The notes: generated by a model not told the origin, from the sequence alone. Shown: positions 1 to 12,600, counted from the first letter of the stretch. The stretch is 64,000 bases of DNA from Chamaecyparis obtusa (GCA_027943335.1 BSBK01004081.1:416001-480000); one strand, 5' to 3'. Numbers and translations are program-made.

Positions 1-808
1 TAAAACGTTTAAAAGCCAAAATTCATGAAGTAAAATGTGAAACAAACAAACATTAACATTCAAATGAAAACTGAAGTTGAAAATTGCAAGAAGCAACTAT
101 GGGTGGCTTAAAAGTATGAAGTTTGATGGCTCTATTAGCCATATTATAATAAATAAATAAATAAAAATTTAACTATGAACCTAAGAGTATAAATTTAAAT
201 ATTCAACATTGTAACATTTGAAAATCAAAGCTCATAAAATGAAATGTGAAATAAATGAACGATGAACGTTCAAATGAAATATCGAACATTACAAGAAATG
301 ATTAGCAGTTTCCAAACCTGCTGGAGAAGACAAGAGGTTTCTGAAAGCTGCAAAAAACATATTTCCCAAAAACCCCTTGAGCATTTGTAAGACTCTGATT
401 GTTGCCCTTCAAAAAAAGTTAAAACTGACCGGGGATGGCAAGAAAACATTTCTCAACCATCCCAAAGTACCAGAAACATGGAGATGGGGGGTGGGTGGCA
501 TTGGGGCAGGAAACACTTTCCCAGGGAGCACAGCTTGCAAGCTATCACACCAATTAAATTAACTGAAAGAAAGGTCTTTAAAGCAGCACTTTCTGTCTGC
601 CTATCCATAAATGGATTGTGTAGAAGTTAAAACAGAAAAAAAAACAAAGAGCGTCTACAAGGACAGGAGGAGCAAAATCAATCTAGGGGATAATTCAACA
701 CAGTAGCCCCTTCAATAAGCTTTAACAGTTAACCCCAACACCAGAATTTCTTTAATTGCCTTGCTCTGCTACCAAGCCATGGACCAGCATCCCTTGCAAC
801 CCCTTGGG
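1..808. other. No gene seen
   Basis: This AT-rich stretch has only short open frames on either strand. The longest (377-562) shows no recognisable motif and no codon-like bias. I see no tRNA, rRNA or element terminus before the solo LTR. Confidence 0.6.
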
Positions 809-1590
809 TGTAATGTCCCCAATTTTAATTAAATGACTTAATTAAATTAATTAAGTGGTCCCAGAAATTAGATAATATTATAAAGGACTTCTTTAATTAA
901 TTAATTTAGTTATATAATAAAAGGGGGCCAAAATAAAGTATGTCGGCCTATTTGTAACCCTTTGGGAAACTTCCCGGAGCCCTTTATAAGGCTGTGTTGG
1001 CATTGTAGGAAGGTGTGGTGGATTTTATGTTTTCTTTGTATTTGCGAATTCTAGTTGGAGTTCAACACTATTGCAGTTTCAGAGGTGCAAGATCCTCCCT
1101 ATTCTGTATTTACAGTTTCGATGGGAGTAACTCCTCACCCTAGTCTGTCGTTGGAGATATTGTTTCAAATATTTCACTTTGTACTTCATTGTCGGATCTA
1201 TCTCTACCGTGTGGAAATATAATTACAAATATCTCCATTCAATGTTGACATATACTCTATGTTATTCCTATATTGCAATAATCTTATCGACAAAGAAATT
1301 ATCTACGATTCGATCCTTCATTGGAAGTAACATTGTTGTACGGAGTGTTTGGAAGAGTGCAGCCTACTTTCCTATATGAGTGGAACTTTACCGTCCACAG
1401 CCGAAGGGTGCCGAGTGTCGTTGATTGAGGGTCGAAGGTGTCGAGTACTTTTTCCCTCAGGCACTTTGCCCTCAGGTACTGTGTCATAAGAGAGCGCTAG
1501 TACATCACAGTGGTAAGAGAGCGTAAGTACATCACAGTGCTACGTGACGTGCGGTGGAAATTCGGGTACTGTGTGGTTGGGTACATTACA
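809..1590 (+). mobile_element. Solo LTR of the TGTAATGTCC family, with target duplication
   Basis: The segment begins TGTAATGTCCCC and ends GTACATTACA, and it is flanked by the same 5 bases, TTGGG, at 804-808 and 1591-1595. That is the signature of an LTR insertion that lost its interior by LTR-LTR recombination. The AT-rich start, with runs of TTAATTAATTAA and a later GGGGGCC, matches in reverse orientation the LTR ends at about 26122 and 29893, so this belongs to the family of elements E1-E3. No internal domain or primer site follows. The 5-bp duplication is typical of Ty3/gypsy and copia integrases. Confidence 0.85.
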
Positions 1591-1595
1591 TTGGG

Positions 1596-3589
1596 AACCA
1601 TTCTACAACTCCCCCCATCCATCAATCCTTTTCTATCTCCTTAAAAATGGCAAGGAAATAGATGCCATCTATTAGAATGTGGTAAACCCACCTACTTTTG
1701 TCTATTGGAGATACTAGCACTTGTAACATATAATTGAATTGCATGCTAGTGAGCCTACATGGGTAATTTACAATTTTTAAATGGGTTAATGTCTTCTTGG
1801 GTTGGCCAATCCTTTTGTCATATGCTTGAGTGGTGTATAAATAAAGGCCATATTTCTCACCATTTAAATGAATTCGTTACAATTCTGTTTTATAATGGTA
1901 CTCTCATGTTTGGTCTCTCTCAGCACCTCTACAAATAGGCATATCTCTTACACTTGTTACAAGGACCTGTTAACATCACACAATTTCAAATGGATGTCTA
2001 AGGGAAATATGATGAAGATATCATTAGTGTGGTAAGAATTCATGCAAATTCAAGAGAAAATGAGTCAAACATGAACAGTGTTTGTGTCATTTGATTTTGA
2101 CCACATTAATGGTTCTTCTTGATCCAAGATACCCTACATACTAGAAAACATCAGATGGGACAACCCGTCAGCATCATGTCAGCAGTGGTAGAATAAGATT
2201 TTGCTGCTGACAAAATCGATTCACATTCCATCAACACACCAAGTAACTGAAAAAGATTATAAAGGGATTTCGCAAGAGGAGGAGATCTGCTAGGAAATGG
2301 AGGAGAACGCTGCAGAAAAGTTTTGCTATTACAGAACTACATCATAATTGAGTTACAAATATCTCTATAATTCTATCATAAAGCATTCTTAATGGAATAA
2401 TAACAGTTTTAAATTTATCTATGGAGATTTCTACCGAAAGTAAAATTCTCTACATCAAAATTTGTGCAGTGCATGTGAAAGCATGTTTTTTTCAGTTCTC
2501 TTAAATGCATTCTGTACATATTATCATAGAGAGAGAGGAGAATTCCAGAATCAAGAGCCATCTGTTTCAGCAGCTGTTTCATCAACATTAATCAAGAATT
2601 CCTGTCATATGTCTTCTCGCCTTTGCATCAGGAACTACCCAAACACACTAATGCAATGGGCATGTGATAGTGATGAAAGAGCCCTCAATGATATTGAATA
2701 CATGGTTTATATAAATGCAAATTTTGCAAAAATAGGAACATACTACATACATTGTTTATTCCTTGCAGATTCTTCCACAAACAATGACCTCTTCTTATCA
2801 CTGTTTTCACAAATCAAAACATCATTTCCAAGAGAATTTATTCTGATAAACTGATATCTCCATAAGAGCTGACAGGATTTACCAAATGCAGATGAATAGA
2901 ACGTAATAAAAAATTCCTGCACCTTGTGATGGGGAACAGAAGTTGTTCACTACAAATTAATCATGTACATACAACATAGTTCAAAAACCAGCTCAACAAA
3001 ACTCACAAAACAAGCTTCTGTTTTGGATTTTGAATTGGATAAAACTTTGCAACTCTAAAAATTACATTAACACAAAACAAAGTAAATATGAATAAGACGC
3101 TTAAGAATAAATTTAGAACACATAAGTTTATTTTTATCATAGAAGCATTACTCCAAATCAGGATTAACTTAGCAAACAACAAGTATATATGAAATTCAAT
3201 TAAATGGGATTTTATTGGGAGACTAAAAAGCATTGAAATTTTCTTATAAATGGGTAATTGCTAGTTCAAGCCAAATAAAGGGAAAATCTCTTTGTTTCTC
3301 ATCTCATTCAGCACTCCATGTGGTGTCCACAGACAGCACCCTTAATGCGATATATGGCAGGTTTCAGCCCCTACCAACAATTTAAAATTAAGGCTTTGAA
3401 GGCCACAGGGACCTTCATCCAATCATTACACATGCCATTTGTGATAATATTAGTGCCAATAATTAACATGCCACCAAGATCCTAAAAGCTGAGACAAGAC
3501 TGCAAAATTGTTTTTCTGTAACCAAGTCTACAAGAAAACTCACAATTTTTACAGAGCTCACCTTACAAGTCATTCACAAGTAACCAAAC
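1596..3589. other. No supported gene
   Basis: An open frame of 130 codons lies at 2462-2854 on the plus strand, but I recognise no domain in it, and nothing around it (splice sites, homologous copy) supports expression. The rest is AT-rich intergenic sequence. It ends where the 2.4-kb LTR starts at 3590. Confidence 0.5.
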
Positions 3590-5986
3590 TGTTGTCATTA
3601 ATTTCATTTTAGTGAAATTAATGACAGCTCAAAAAAAATTATGATTAAATTGCAAGGATATACTCTATGTACGTTTTTTAAACGTTTTTGAGAATTACAA
3701 AATTATTCATTTTCGTCAATGTTTTTATTTTTGTTTCCTTTTGTTGTCTAAGGATTGAGTTTTTGTTTTCATTTATTTTTGTTCAGTATTTGTTAAATTC
3801 TTATAGTTTATTACATTTAAATAAACATGCAATGAGGTCCAAAAATTTTGAAACACTTCATTGCAAGTTTATTTACATATAATATATTGTGCTATATATT
3901 ATTAAAATTAAATTAAATCAAATTGGGCAGACCTTTTTAAGGTCGTTACACATTATTTAATATGCAATTACATGTGTAATGCAAACTTGAAACTCCGATT
4001 GCTTAAGTCATCAAGCTTTTTATATTGTATTGCATATAGTATTGCATGTTATGTGTAATTTGCTTGGCACATTAAAAATTCCAAGTATTTTTGAGTGGAC
4101 GGAAGTTTTATATCATATCACATTTCCAAACATATGTAATATTACATGCGATCAGGGTTTTTAACCCCGATCACATGTAATATTGCATTTATTAAAAAGC
4201 CGAGTATTGAGCAATGAAACTCTAAGTTCAGAGACCGTCATTTGAGCTTCAAAAACGCCGAGTTGCTCATGCTCATACTATTTCTCCTTATTTGTTTTCT
4301 CCTTCGGATTCATTGAAAACGGTTTTTGTCTCTGCACATTTCTTCTGGAGTTTATTCTGAGTCTTCTTCACTCACGTTTTCAGCTCGAGCCATTATTTTT
4401 GCAAATATTCCATGACTTAATCAGGTATACGGCTATTTTTATCTTTTTTCTCTGTGTTTTTGTAAAGTTCATGGTCGTTTTTGCTAACTCATAGTTGTTT
4501 TTGCTTGAATTAAAAGTCATTTTAGTAATTTTTCTCCATTTCTTCTCTGTGTTTAGGGTTTTATTCGAGCCGTTTTGTTAAAAATGGGTTTTGTATCCCT
4601 ATTTGTGCATTTTTTGAAGTCGCTTGGGGGTATTTTCCCTTTGTTTATATTCTGTAAACATATTTGAGGTTCAATGTGAACATGATCCATGTATATGTTT
4701 TTGATAAAATAGTACTAGTTTTGTCTTCACATTGAAGTCAAAATTTCTAATAAATACCAGGCACTTCATTGTGATCAAGTTAACAAATGATTGAATATTG
4801 GAACTTTTGTTCTCTTTCCACTTCTATTTGAAGAAATACAAATATACTTGCAGCCTGTAGTATTTTTCCCAATTGCAAAGATATTTGTAAACAAAAATAT
4901 ACCTTTTTGTTCCAAAATCAGAACTTCCCACCTTGAACTCGCAGTCATGGTTGAAAATCCCACTTGTATACTTAAACAAAATGCGTTTCGGGAATTTTTA
5001 TACCTTTTGCGTATACCATTACATGTAATTCTACATGCAATATAATATGCAATCATAGTCAAAATTCCCGATTGCATTTTGTTTCAGATCTACCATGTTC
5101 CTAAATTGGGATTTTTGATACCCATAACATGTAATATATATGCAATTATCTCCAAAGTCTCCATACTTTTCATTTGCATATCGGGATTTTCAACACCTAC
5201 TGCATATTTTGTTACATGTAGTCTCATGCACAATCGCATCTAAAAATCCCGACTACACCCAAGTTTACCCTTTGAAGATGCAAATACAAGTGCAATCGGA
5301 GATTTTTGTCCTAAATGCAAGTTGAACTACACATGCAATCTTAAGTGTAGTTGGATCCAAAAACCCCGATTTCACTTAAAACCTTATGTTTTTCCCTTGT
5401 AATAGGAACTTTTTGTTCCAATTGCATAAACTTTTACAAGTTGAACTACACTTGTGCCTTCACCTGTAATGCACTCCAAAATCTCCGAATTGCAACCATG
5501 GCCCACAAAAAGCAACTTTTTCGCTTTAGCCTTATTTGAAGCATTGTTTGCACACACAAGCTACCAAGTTTGAAAATCAAAGTATAAACTTCATGGAGAA
5601 TGATATGGAACTAACGTCAACACGTTTTGACATTATGGTGTTTTGGTCTTTCATCTTAGTGTTACAGGTGCTCATCCAAAGTCAAAAGAGCCAACCATCA
5701 CACCTGAGAAAAAGATGAAATTCAAGTTTCATAAATACTAGAATGCTTTCAATATAGATTCCAAGCAGGTGGTAGCAGATTAGTAAGAGGGATCTAGAAC
5801 ATTTTCTAGTCATGGGTTAGAATAAAGATCAATGATTTGATTCCATCAAATGCAAAGGTCAAGATGCGATTTTTCATGCAGATTTTCTCACCCATAAGTA
5901 GATTTGAAGACTCCAAGCACTTGGCAATCTAGTGACAAGAAGACCTCTTTGACAGAGGTTGATGTAATAAGAATTTTGTCTTGTCA
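3590..5986 (+). repeat. Left 2.4-kb LTR
   Basis: This aligns along its length with 7336-8331 plus 18316-19768. It is AT-rich and full of short motifs built on ACATGTAAT and TGCAAT, often flanking GGGATTTT or AAATCCC, which recur every 60-120 bases between about 3950 and 5500. It holds no convincing gene. The small open frames inside occur in parallel in both copies and are by-products of the repeat. Confidence 0.75.
3593..3626. repeat. 14-bp perfect hairpin at the LTR start
   Basis: TGTCATTAATTTCA (3593-3606) and TGAAATTAATGACA (3613-3626) are exact reverse complements separated by six bases. The pair lies three bases inside the LTR end. The right LTR keeps the structure at about 7339-7372 with a few mismatches. 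Confidence 0.8.
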
Positions 5987-6710
5987 GAAAGCAAGTGGGT
6001 TCGAAGAAAGTTCTTCTTTGGATTCATTTTCTTCCGTCACAAGAACGGATCCTACGGTGCAAAGGTTGGCCAATGAACTGCTTGCTCTTCAAAAGCAAAT
6101 AGATCAAGGCATGCTCTTCATTCCTCGCATACCAAGGAGGCCACTCCCAAATGCTACTTACAATTATGTTGTTAGGAATCAGAATAAGTTAGCTTCACCA
6201 CCAAGGAAGCTTTCTCTTGAGGCACAATTAGCGAAGGCAGCAACAAAGCATCCTAAATCTGAATCAAGTTATCTTATTATTCTCTTCCAGGAAAAGGAAG
6301 CTAACAAAGCTAGCAACTCCCAATTCTGGTTTATGTAGTCTCAGAAAGTTGTTAATGAAAAGCAGAAAAATGAAAATCATTCTTCTGATGTTCAAGTGAA
6401 AGAAGATAACCATGTCATTAGAAGTGAAAAGATGGATATGCACGAAGGTTCCAATAAAGCTGAAAAAAATGCATCTATGCTTCAGGTTCATGAACTTGAA
6501 TGAGCATTGCATGAAAGAACTACCCAAAAGCTTAAGGAGGACCTTTTCATAAACAATTCATATTTTCCAAAGTCTGAAGTTTGTGCACAACATACTAAGG
6601 TATGTAGAGTAGTTGTATCTTCATCTAAACCACATGAGCAAAGTCTTTCCAATCAGCCAAAGGTGATGGTGGTTGATGAACCAGTTTTTCAAGTTGCAGC
6701 TATCAGCTAG
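5904..6710 (+). pseudogene. Degraded reading frame of unknown origin inside the long-LTR element
   Basis: One plus-strand frame stays open for about 268 codons apart from two stops (TAG near 6336, TGA near 6501). It starts in the tail of the left LTR and covers the first half of the interior. The predicted protein is hydrophilic, with a Ser-rich start, a stretch with GMLFIPRIPRRPLP near residue 70, and Lys/Glu-rich later parts. It has no gag, zinc knuckle or pol motif. I do not recognise the family. It could be a captured piece of a host gene carried as cargo or a highly diverged gag. The frame keeps more coding character than the flanking LTR, which is why I call it a broken gene and not chance. 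Confidence 0.4.
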
Positions 6711-7335
6711 AATTCAATCTTTGCTCAATGAAGGGGGTGTTCCATAAGACATCTAGCTTGATTGGAGGCCAATGAAAAAACAGAAGTTCCACAAGAAACT
6801 GTTTAACTGAGCATGAAGATAATTTTGAAGAAGCCAAAGAAGCCTGTTCAGTTCAGCAGGAGCAGTCTGAATTCATGGACTCATCTGAGGGAAGCACTAC
6901 ATTTGCTTCATCTGAAGAGGAAGATAAATTTGTCCATCTTTTCCTAGGAGTGTTGCATCAAGCTTTGGTATCATTGCTCTAGTTGTTCATGTTTGATGTT
7001 TACAAAATTGCCTATGAACATGCAAGGTACTGCAAGCTGCTGAAAAAAGGCAACTATTTTGGTGAGTCAGTGAATGGTTTTGCCTTAAAGGTTTCATTGT
7101 TGGCTAGTTTTGATTGGGTAGGTATTCTCTTTTTAATAAGTGTGTTTGCACAAGTTTGTGTTTTTTTTTGAGTAGTTTTGCTTTGTGTAAGTCACGTCAT
7201 CCTTTTTGTCGTTTTCTGTTTTTCATGCTAGACTCCGTAACCCAATGAAATGGAAGAAGGCACTTAAAGAACTGGATTTTACATCTCTTGTCATTTCCAA
7301 GGATGGACAAGAGATGTTCCCCAATCAAAGCCAGT
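6711..7335 (+). other. Rest of the interior, non-coding
   Basis: Short Glu/Ser-rich open pieces continue in shifting frames to about 7170 (for example GNYFGESVNGFA near 7040). The sequence then becomes T-rich and ends at the right LTR without a purine-rich tract. No protein family is recognised. Confidence 0.4.
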
Positions 7336-8331
7336 TGTTGCCATTAATTTCATTTTAGTGAAATTAATAACAACTCAAAAAAAAAATTATTTGGAATTTC
7401 GATTAAATTGCATGGATATACTCTAAGTACATTTTTTAAACGCTTTCAAAAAATAAAAAATTATTCGTTTTCATTAATGTTTTTATTTTTGTTTCTTTAC
7501 ATCATCTAAGATTTGAGTTTTCATTTTATTTTCATTTATTTTTGTTAATTATTTGTTAAATTTTTATAGTTTATTACATTTAAATAAACATGCAATGAGG
7601 TCTAAAAATTTCGAAACACTTATCATAGCAAGTTTATTTACATATATTATATTGTGCTATATATTATTAAAAATAAATTTAAATGAAATCAGGCGGACCT
7701 TTTTAAGGCCATTACATGTTATTTAATATGCAATTACATGTGTAATGCGAACTTGAAACTCCAATTATGGGCTTTCTATAATGTATTGCATATAGTATTG
7801 CATGTTATTTGTAATTTGTTGAGCACATTAAAAAGTCTGGGGATTTTTAAGTGGATGGAGGTTTTACATAACATGCATTTCCAAACGAATGTAATATTAC
7901 ATGCAATCAGGGTTTCGAACCCCAATCACATGTAATATTACATTTATTAAAACGCCGAGTATTGAGCGATGAAACTCTGAGTTCAGAGACCACTGTTCAA
8001 GCTTCAAAACTGTCGAGTTCCTCATGTTTATATTATTTCTCCTCATTCATTTTATCCTTGGGATTCATTGGAAACGGTTTTTGTCTCTACGCATCCGTTC
8101 TGGAGTTTATTCTAAGTCTCCTTCACTTGTGTTTTCAGCTCGAGCCATCATTTTGCAAATTTTCCATGCCTTAATCAGGTATATGATTGTTTTTATCTTT
8201 TTCCTTTGTGTTTTTGTAAAGTTCATGGTCATTTTTCCTAACTCAGTTGTTTTTGCATGAATTCGCAGTCATTTCACTAATTTATCTCCATTTCTTCTCT
8301 ACATTAACGGTTTTATTTGAGTCATTTTGTT
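7336..8331 (+). repeat. Right 2.4-kb LTR, first part
   Basis: Direct repeat of 3590-4580. It is cut at 8331 by the LINE and resumes at 18316. The last 21 bases (8311-8331) are repeated at 18295-18315 as the LINE target-site duplication. Confidence 0.8.
8311..8331. repeat. LINE target-site duplication, left copy
   Basis: These 21 bases, beginning TTTTATTTGAG and ending CATTTTGTT, are identical to 18295-18315. The undisturbed LTR copy carries a single related version near 4560-4580. This fixes both ends of the LINE. Confidence 0.9.
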
Positions 8332-8517
8332 TTCGATTAAGGAAAAAATAGCTTTTGAAGGCAATAGTAACCCTTTACAAAAGGAGAGAAAGATAGGAAA
8401 TATCAGCACCACACAAAGAGAGACAACTGGGGGAAACAGCGAAACTCTCCCAACACTAGAAACCAGCAAAACAAGACCGGCACACCAAAAAAACAGGGCG
8501 ACGACCAACCAGCACAG

Positions 8518-10440
8518 CTAAGACATTTTTTCCATAAATTTTGCTGTGTCCTTCAGCATATCAAATTGCTAGATGGACTCCCGGAGAGCCATGATTTCCT
8601 TTGAATTGTCTACTTTCTTTTTCTTCGTACTCGCTCTAGTACAAGAACCAAGGCCAACAGGGGTAGAACCTTTGGTATCTTCAGGGGTAGAACCTTTGGT
8701 ATCTTCATCTTCAACAACAAGGGGGCTGTTATTCCCTTCCACAACAGAGAGAAGGGCCCTCGGGTTGTCAGTGGTTACCTTCATGCCCTCAAAGTTCTGT
8801 TTCATTATTTTGCTGAGGGTTTCTTCAATGCTCAGGATACGGTTGAAGGTAGTCTACATCCAAAAGTTGACAATAGTATTAATTTTTTGTTCAAGCTTCT
8901 CCATCAGGCCTTGGCCATTAGAGCCCTCAACCATCACAGCATCAGTACTGGCAGTGTTCGTAGGCTTGGCCATCAACAGGGCGATTTTGTTAACTCTGTC
9001 CTCCAGCTCAGAATACTTGATACTGACATCTTGTAATTTGTCATACAACCAGGAGTTCATTTGCATGTCCATACCTGCCCGCTCTTTGAGAACCTACATG
9101 AACCCAAAATTACCTTTACCCTTATCAGTGTGTTCCTCCTGGCTATTCCCATTCTTCTTCTCTGGATTCTTCTTGTCATTGCCCTCTTCTTTTTTCTCTT
9201 CGGCCTTCTCAAAGATAGCCCTAGAAATCGGTTCCTCCTTGGAGGACGAATCAGCATAAACCACAAGAATGGGGGAAGTGTGGATAATAGGGTTGTAACA
9301 CTCTTCAATATGAGCAACGGAAAGAGAAACAGGAGGGCCAGAACCAGCCACAGTTTGAGGGCTAGCACCCATGACATTTTGCTCCATATCAGTAGCTTCC
9401 TCAGGAACATAGTTATCACCCGGGCCTTCAATCTTCAAATCCCCAGTTTTGGCACTACTGGCTTTGTCGCTCTTAGAATCCGAGGAAGGCTCAAAGGCAA
9501 AATCCTGAGGGACTTGGTCCTCCTCATCATGATAGTCGTTGAGGTTATGATCCTCTTCCTGCACCTCCATATCTTCCTCAGTATCCATACCCGCCTCCTC
9601 GGAGAGGAATTTGGCAGCTTCGGCCATGTTATTGTTATTATCTCCTTCCCGCACACCAGTGTCTTCGTCAGTGTTCATGCCAGCCTCTTCCGTGAGGAAT
9701 TTAGCCGCTTCTATCATCTCACCAGTAAGCTTACCTTTCTTTTTCTTCTTGGGAGTGTTACTGCCAGTCAAGAGGGATCTTTTACCCTTGTTCTCCTTGA
9801 TCTTCCAAGGGACCGGAACAGCATCCTAGAAGATAGACTTGGCATACTCATAAATGAGAAAAATAAGCCCATCGTGAAGAATAAGCTTCTCAAGGTTCTT
9901 CCTATTTTCCAACATGTTAGTACCAAGGGACTGCAACAGAAGGTAAGGAAAAGAGATTTTCCTCTTGTAACGGAAGTGATTCACCAGCATGAAATGAAAA
10001 TTATAAACTCTAGTATACCGACCCTCAAGAGTAAAATACTGCATAAGGGCTTTGACAAGTTTAGCCCAAAGCAGTTTCATTTGACTGCGAAGAACAAAAT
10101 CTCCACACTGTTTCACAAGGAGGGCTTTCTCACCTTCAGACTTAGGGTACATTTTAGCCGCATTTTGGGCCATGATCCTACCTCTATAGTACTTTAAACC
10201 AGACATTTGAAGACCCGTAATCTCAGAGATAAGCTTTTCAGTAAAGCTAAAGGTTTTACCACAAAGGGTAACTTTACCGTTATCCTAGCTATTAGCGAAT
10301 TCCTTGGAAATGTCCTTGTCGTAGTCGTGTAATTTCTCCATATAAGGCGTGACACCACCTTCTTGGAGCTTTTCCCAGACTTTGGCTTCCTTCTTCCATT
10401 TGCACATAGTCGGTTCCTCACGTTTCAGTTTACCCCCCAT
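8518..10440 (-). pseudogene. LINE third ORF (640 codons, five in-frame TAG stops)
   Basis: From an ATG at 10440 (MGGKLKREEPTMCKWKKEAK) one frame runs to a TAG at 8518. It is interrupted only by TAG codons at about 10285, 9826, 9094, 8854 and 8569, with no frameshift. Residues 1-205 form a compact region with aromatic and hydrophobic spacing (GKTFSFTEKLISEITGL near 60-75). This pattern is like the accessory ORF at 37.6 kb and like what is catalogued as putative plant transposon protein. Residues 205-460 are acidic, with two copies of an EAAKFL.EEAGM.T.ED repeat. Residues 460-640 are low-complexity with a short coiled-coil-like part. It lies about 210 bp after ORF2, inside the LINE target duplication, so it moved with the LINE. 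Its function is unknown. A chance fusion during an earlier insertion is possible. Confidence 0.65.
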
Positions 10441-10648
10441 GATGCCAGAGTCCTAAAAACCAATTTTAGGCACAAGGAAATTGCCAAAAATGTAGACACA
10501 AATGCAAAGCAAGAAAGTACTGAGGACCGCCACTTTAATAGGATTAAAGAAAGCAACGAGGACACAAAATGCACACTTGTTTTTATTTCCACCCAGTCCT
10601 TTAAGCGTGCGAGGCGTAATCGTGATGCTATTCCACCAAATATCCTTT

Positions 10649-11630
10649 CTAATCATCATAATTACTAATTAATCCAGGATTTTGATGGATTTGCTCGTAA
10701 ATTATGAGGCTAAGGACTTCATTACTTAAGCCTTGATTACCATGCCAGCAACTGACATCATCACTGCGATCTCCCACATTGGCCAGGCTGTTAGCCATAG
10801 TGTCAGCTTCTCTAAACACATGGGAGACATGTGTCTTCAAACTCATTAAGGTACCTTTTAATCTGGCTGATGATGTGCTTCGTATTCCATGATGGATTAT
10901 GATTACCTTTAATACAGTTGATTGTAGTCATGGAGTACCCTTCCAGCCAGAGTTTGGTGCAGTTTTGATCCTTGGCCCACTTGCAAGCATAAAGGGCCAC
11001 CATAGCCTCGGCCACATGGCTAGATTGGATCCCAATAGGTAAAGCCGTAGCAGCAATACAGCAACCTTGGGGGTTTCTAATTATGCTCCCACAACCAGCA
11101 ATGCCAGAATTACCCTTCGCCGAGCCGTCAAAATTAACTTTGTACCATCCAGGAGGAGAGAGCCAGACAACACCATCGCGATTGTTGGGGGCAACCTTAG
11201 GTATGGAAAAGAAACTACAGTTAGAAAGGACATCCTTATCGGTAATGCCTTCTAGCAAATTAGGTCTTTGATCACAAGCCAGGTGGGCATTTTCTATAAT
11301 ACTTCTAATAGCTTTGAAACCAACCAGCAAAGGAGTAGAAAGGTTGTTTTTGAATATCTGATTGTTTCTTTCTTTCCAAATCCTCCAAATAACATGGGGG
11401 GCAGTATAATTCCAGATCAATTTACCCAAGTTATGGGAAAAAGGAGAGAGCCATTGGCAAATGAAGTCATGGATTGTGCTAGGGAACACCCAACTGATAT
11501 TCCAGTGCTGCAACACAATCGACCATACCTCCCTAGAAAAAGAGAAGTGTAAGAGAAGGTGGAGGGAAGTTTCAGCATCTTGCATGCAGAGGTAGCATCT
11601 ATTGGGCAGCATCCAGCCTTTAGTATACAT
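10649..11630 (-). pseudogene. LINE ORF2, C-terminal part: zf-RVT and RNase H
   Basis: The frame opens in the zf-RVT zinc region (GWMLPNRCYLC, then a His/Leu-rich stretch) and continues to an RNase H of the type found at the end of plant LINE ORF2. The first catalytic Asp is in FDGSAKGNSG and the Glu in AEAMVALYACKWA. The position that is normally Asp in EGDS is Tyr here (LEGYS). The last block (HVSHVFREADTMANSLAN) sits in a different frame after a one-base shift near 10846. The protein would sit in the LINE ribonucleoprotein and remove template RNA. With the missing Asp and the frameshift it is inactive. The right end, about 11630, is the insertion edge of the gypsy fragment. Confidence 0.85.
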
Positions 11631-12497
11631 GCTTATCAGTATGCTCTAAAGGCAGAAGATAAGTTGAAAAGAAGACAACATAGTAATCCCCAAGGGAAGG
11701 AAAAGATTGATCACTCGATGAAGGATAAACCGAATGCAGAAGATGAACAGAAACCTATAGAACTAAAGAAGAAGACAGGTAGAGTTATCTTTAAGGGAAC
11801 CTGTTATAACTGTGGTGAAGAAGGACACCGTTCTTTTGAGTGTACACAGAAGAAGCTTGGTGACCGACGGACTGCTGTGGTAAATGAGAACATTCAGAAT
11901 GAACCTGAATCTGAGAACTTGCTGATTCGGCGAACATTGCTCGATACAAAGGAGGAACCTTGTCAGAGGAGTAACTTGTTCAGGACTCGGTGCAAGTCTG
12001 GAGGTAAACTTTGTGATGTTATTATAAACAGCGGTAGTACTGATAACCTTGTTGCTGAGGACATGGTTCGGAAACTTGGTTTGAATAGAATGAAGCATCC
12101 TTATCCTTATAGGATTGGCTGGTTACAAGATGATCATGCTCTGGAAGTAAGAGAACAGTGTTTTGTTGATGTTCAGATTGGCCAGTATAAGGATCTTGTG
12201 TAATGTGTTATTGTGGAGATGAATAGTTGTGATATATTGCTCGGTAGGCCTTGGCAATATGATTGCAGAGATATGTATGATTGTGTGAAGAATGTGTTTA
12301 CTGTTGAGAAGGATGACAGGAAGTTTTCCCTGATGCCTTTGCTAGATACAACACTCGGTAGGAGTCTGAGTGTTGGTAGCCAAGTTGAGTTGGTGGATCC
12401 TGAAGGTATGGATGATCAGTATGGAGAACAGACCTGTGTGTTATCAAGGAAAGATTTGAAGAGACAGAGGAAACAGAAATGGAAGTATGCAAGGTGA
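11629..12497 (+). pseudogene. Gypsy gag C-terminus and protease, inactive
   Basis: The frame starts AYQYALKAEDKLKRR, the end of a plant gypsy gag capsid. It then gives a CCHC zinc knuckle (CYNCGEEGHRSFEC, at about 11804-11845), which binds RNA in the gag particle. The aspartic protease follows, with its active-site region (INSGSTDNLV, near 12025) and the closing ILLGRPWQYD box (near 12235). The catalytic Asp of the usual D-S/T-G motif is Asn (AAC), and a TAA at about 12201 splits the domain. After the protease only about 80 codons remain before the frame ends. There is no promoter of its own. Confidence 0.8.
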
Positions 12498-12600
12498 AAA
12501 GTTGGAGGACTTGTATGTGAAGAACTAGTTCGAGGTTTATGTGCTGAATCTCGAAAGATGTTCTTCCAACATATGAACATCTTTTCGAACCTAGGGTGTC

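Noticed and set aside
2462..2854. 130-codon frame as a host gene
   Set aside because: No domain, splice signal or promoter, and the composition is ordinary AT-rich.
3590..5986. Conserved small ORFs in both 2.4-kb LTR copies as genes
   Set aside because: They recur only because the LTR is duplicated, and their frames are not better preserved than the surrounding bases.
9061..10197. 378-codon plus-strand open frame
   Set aside because: It is the opposite-strand shadow of the LINE third ORF, which has the biased amino-acid pattern and the right neighbours. The plus-strand product has no recognisable feature.
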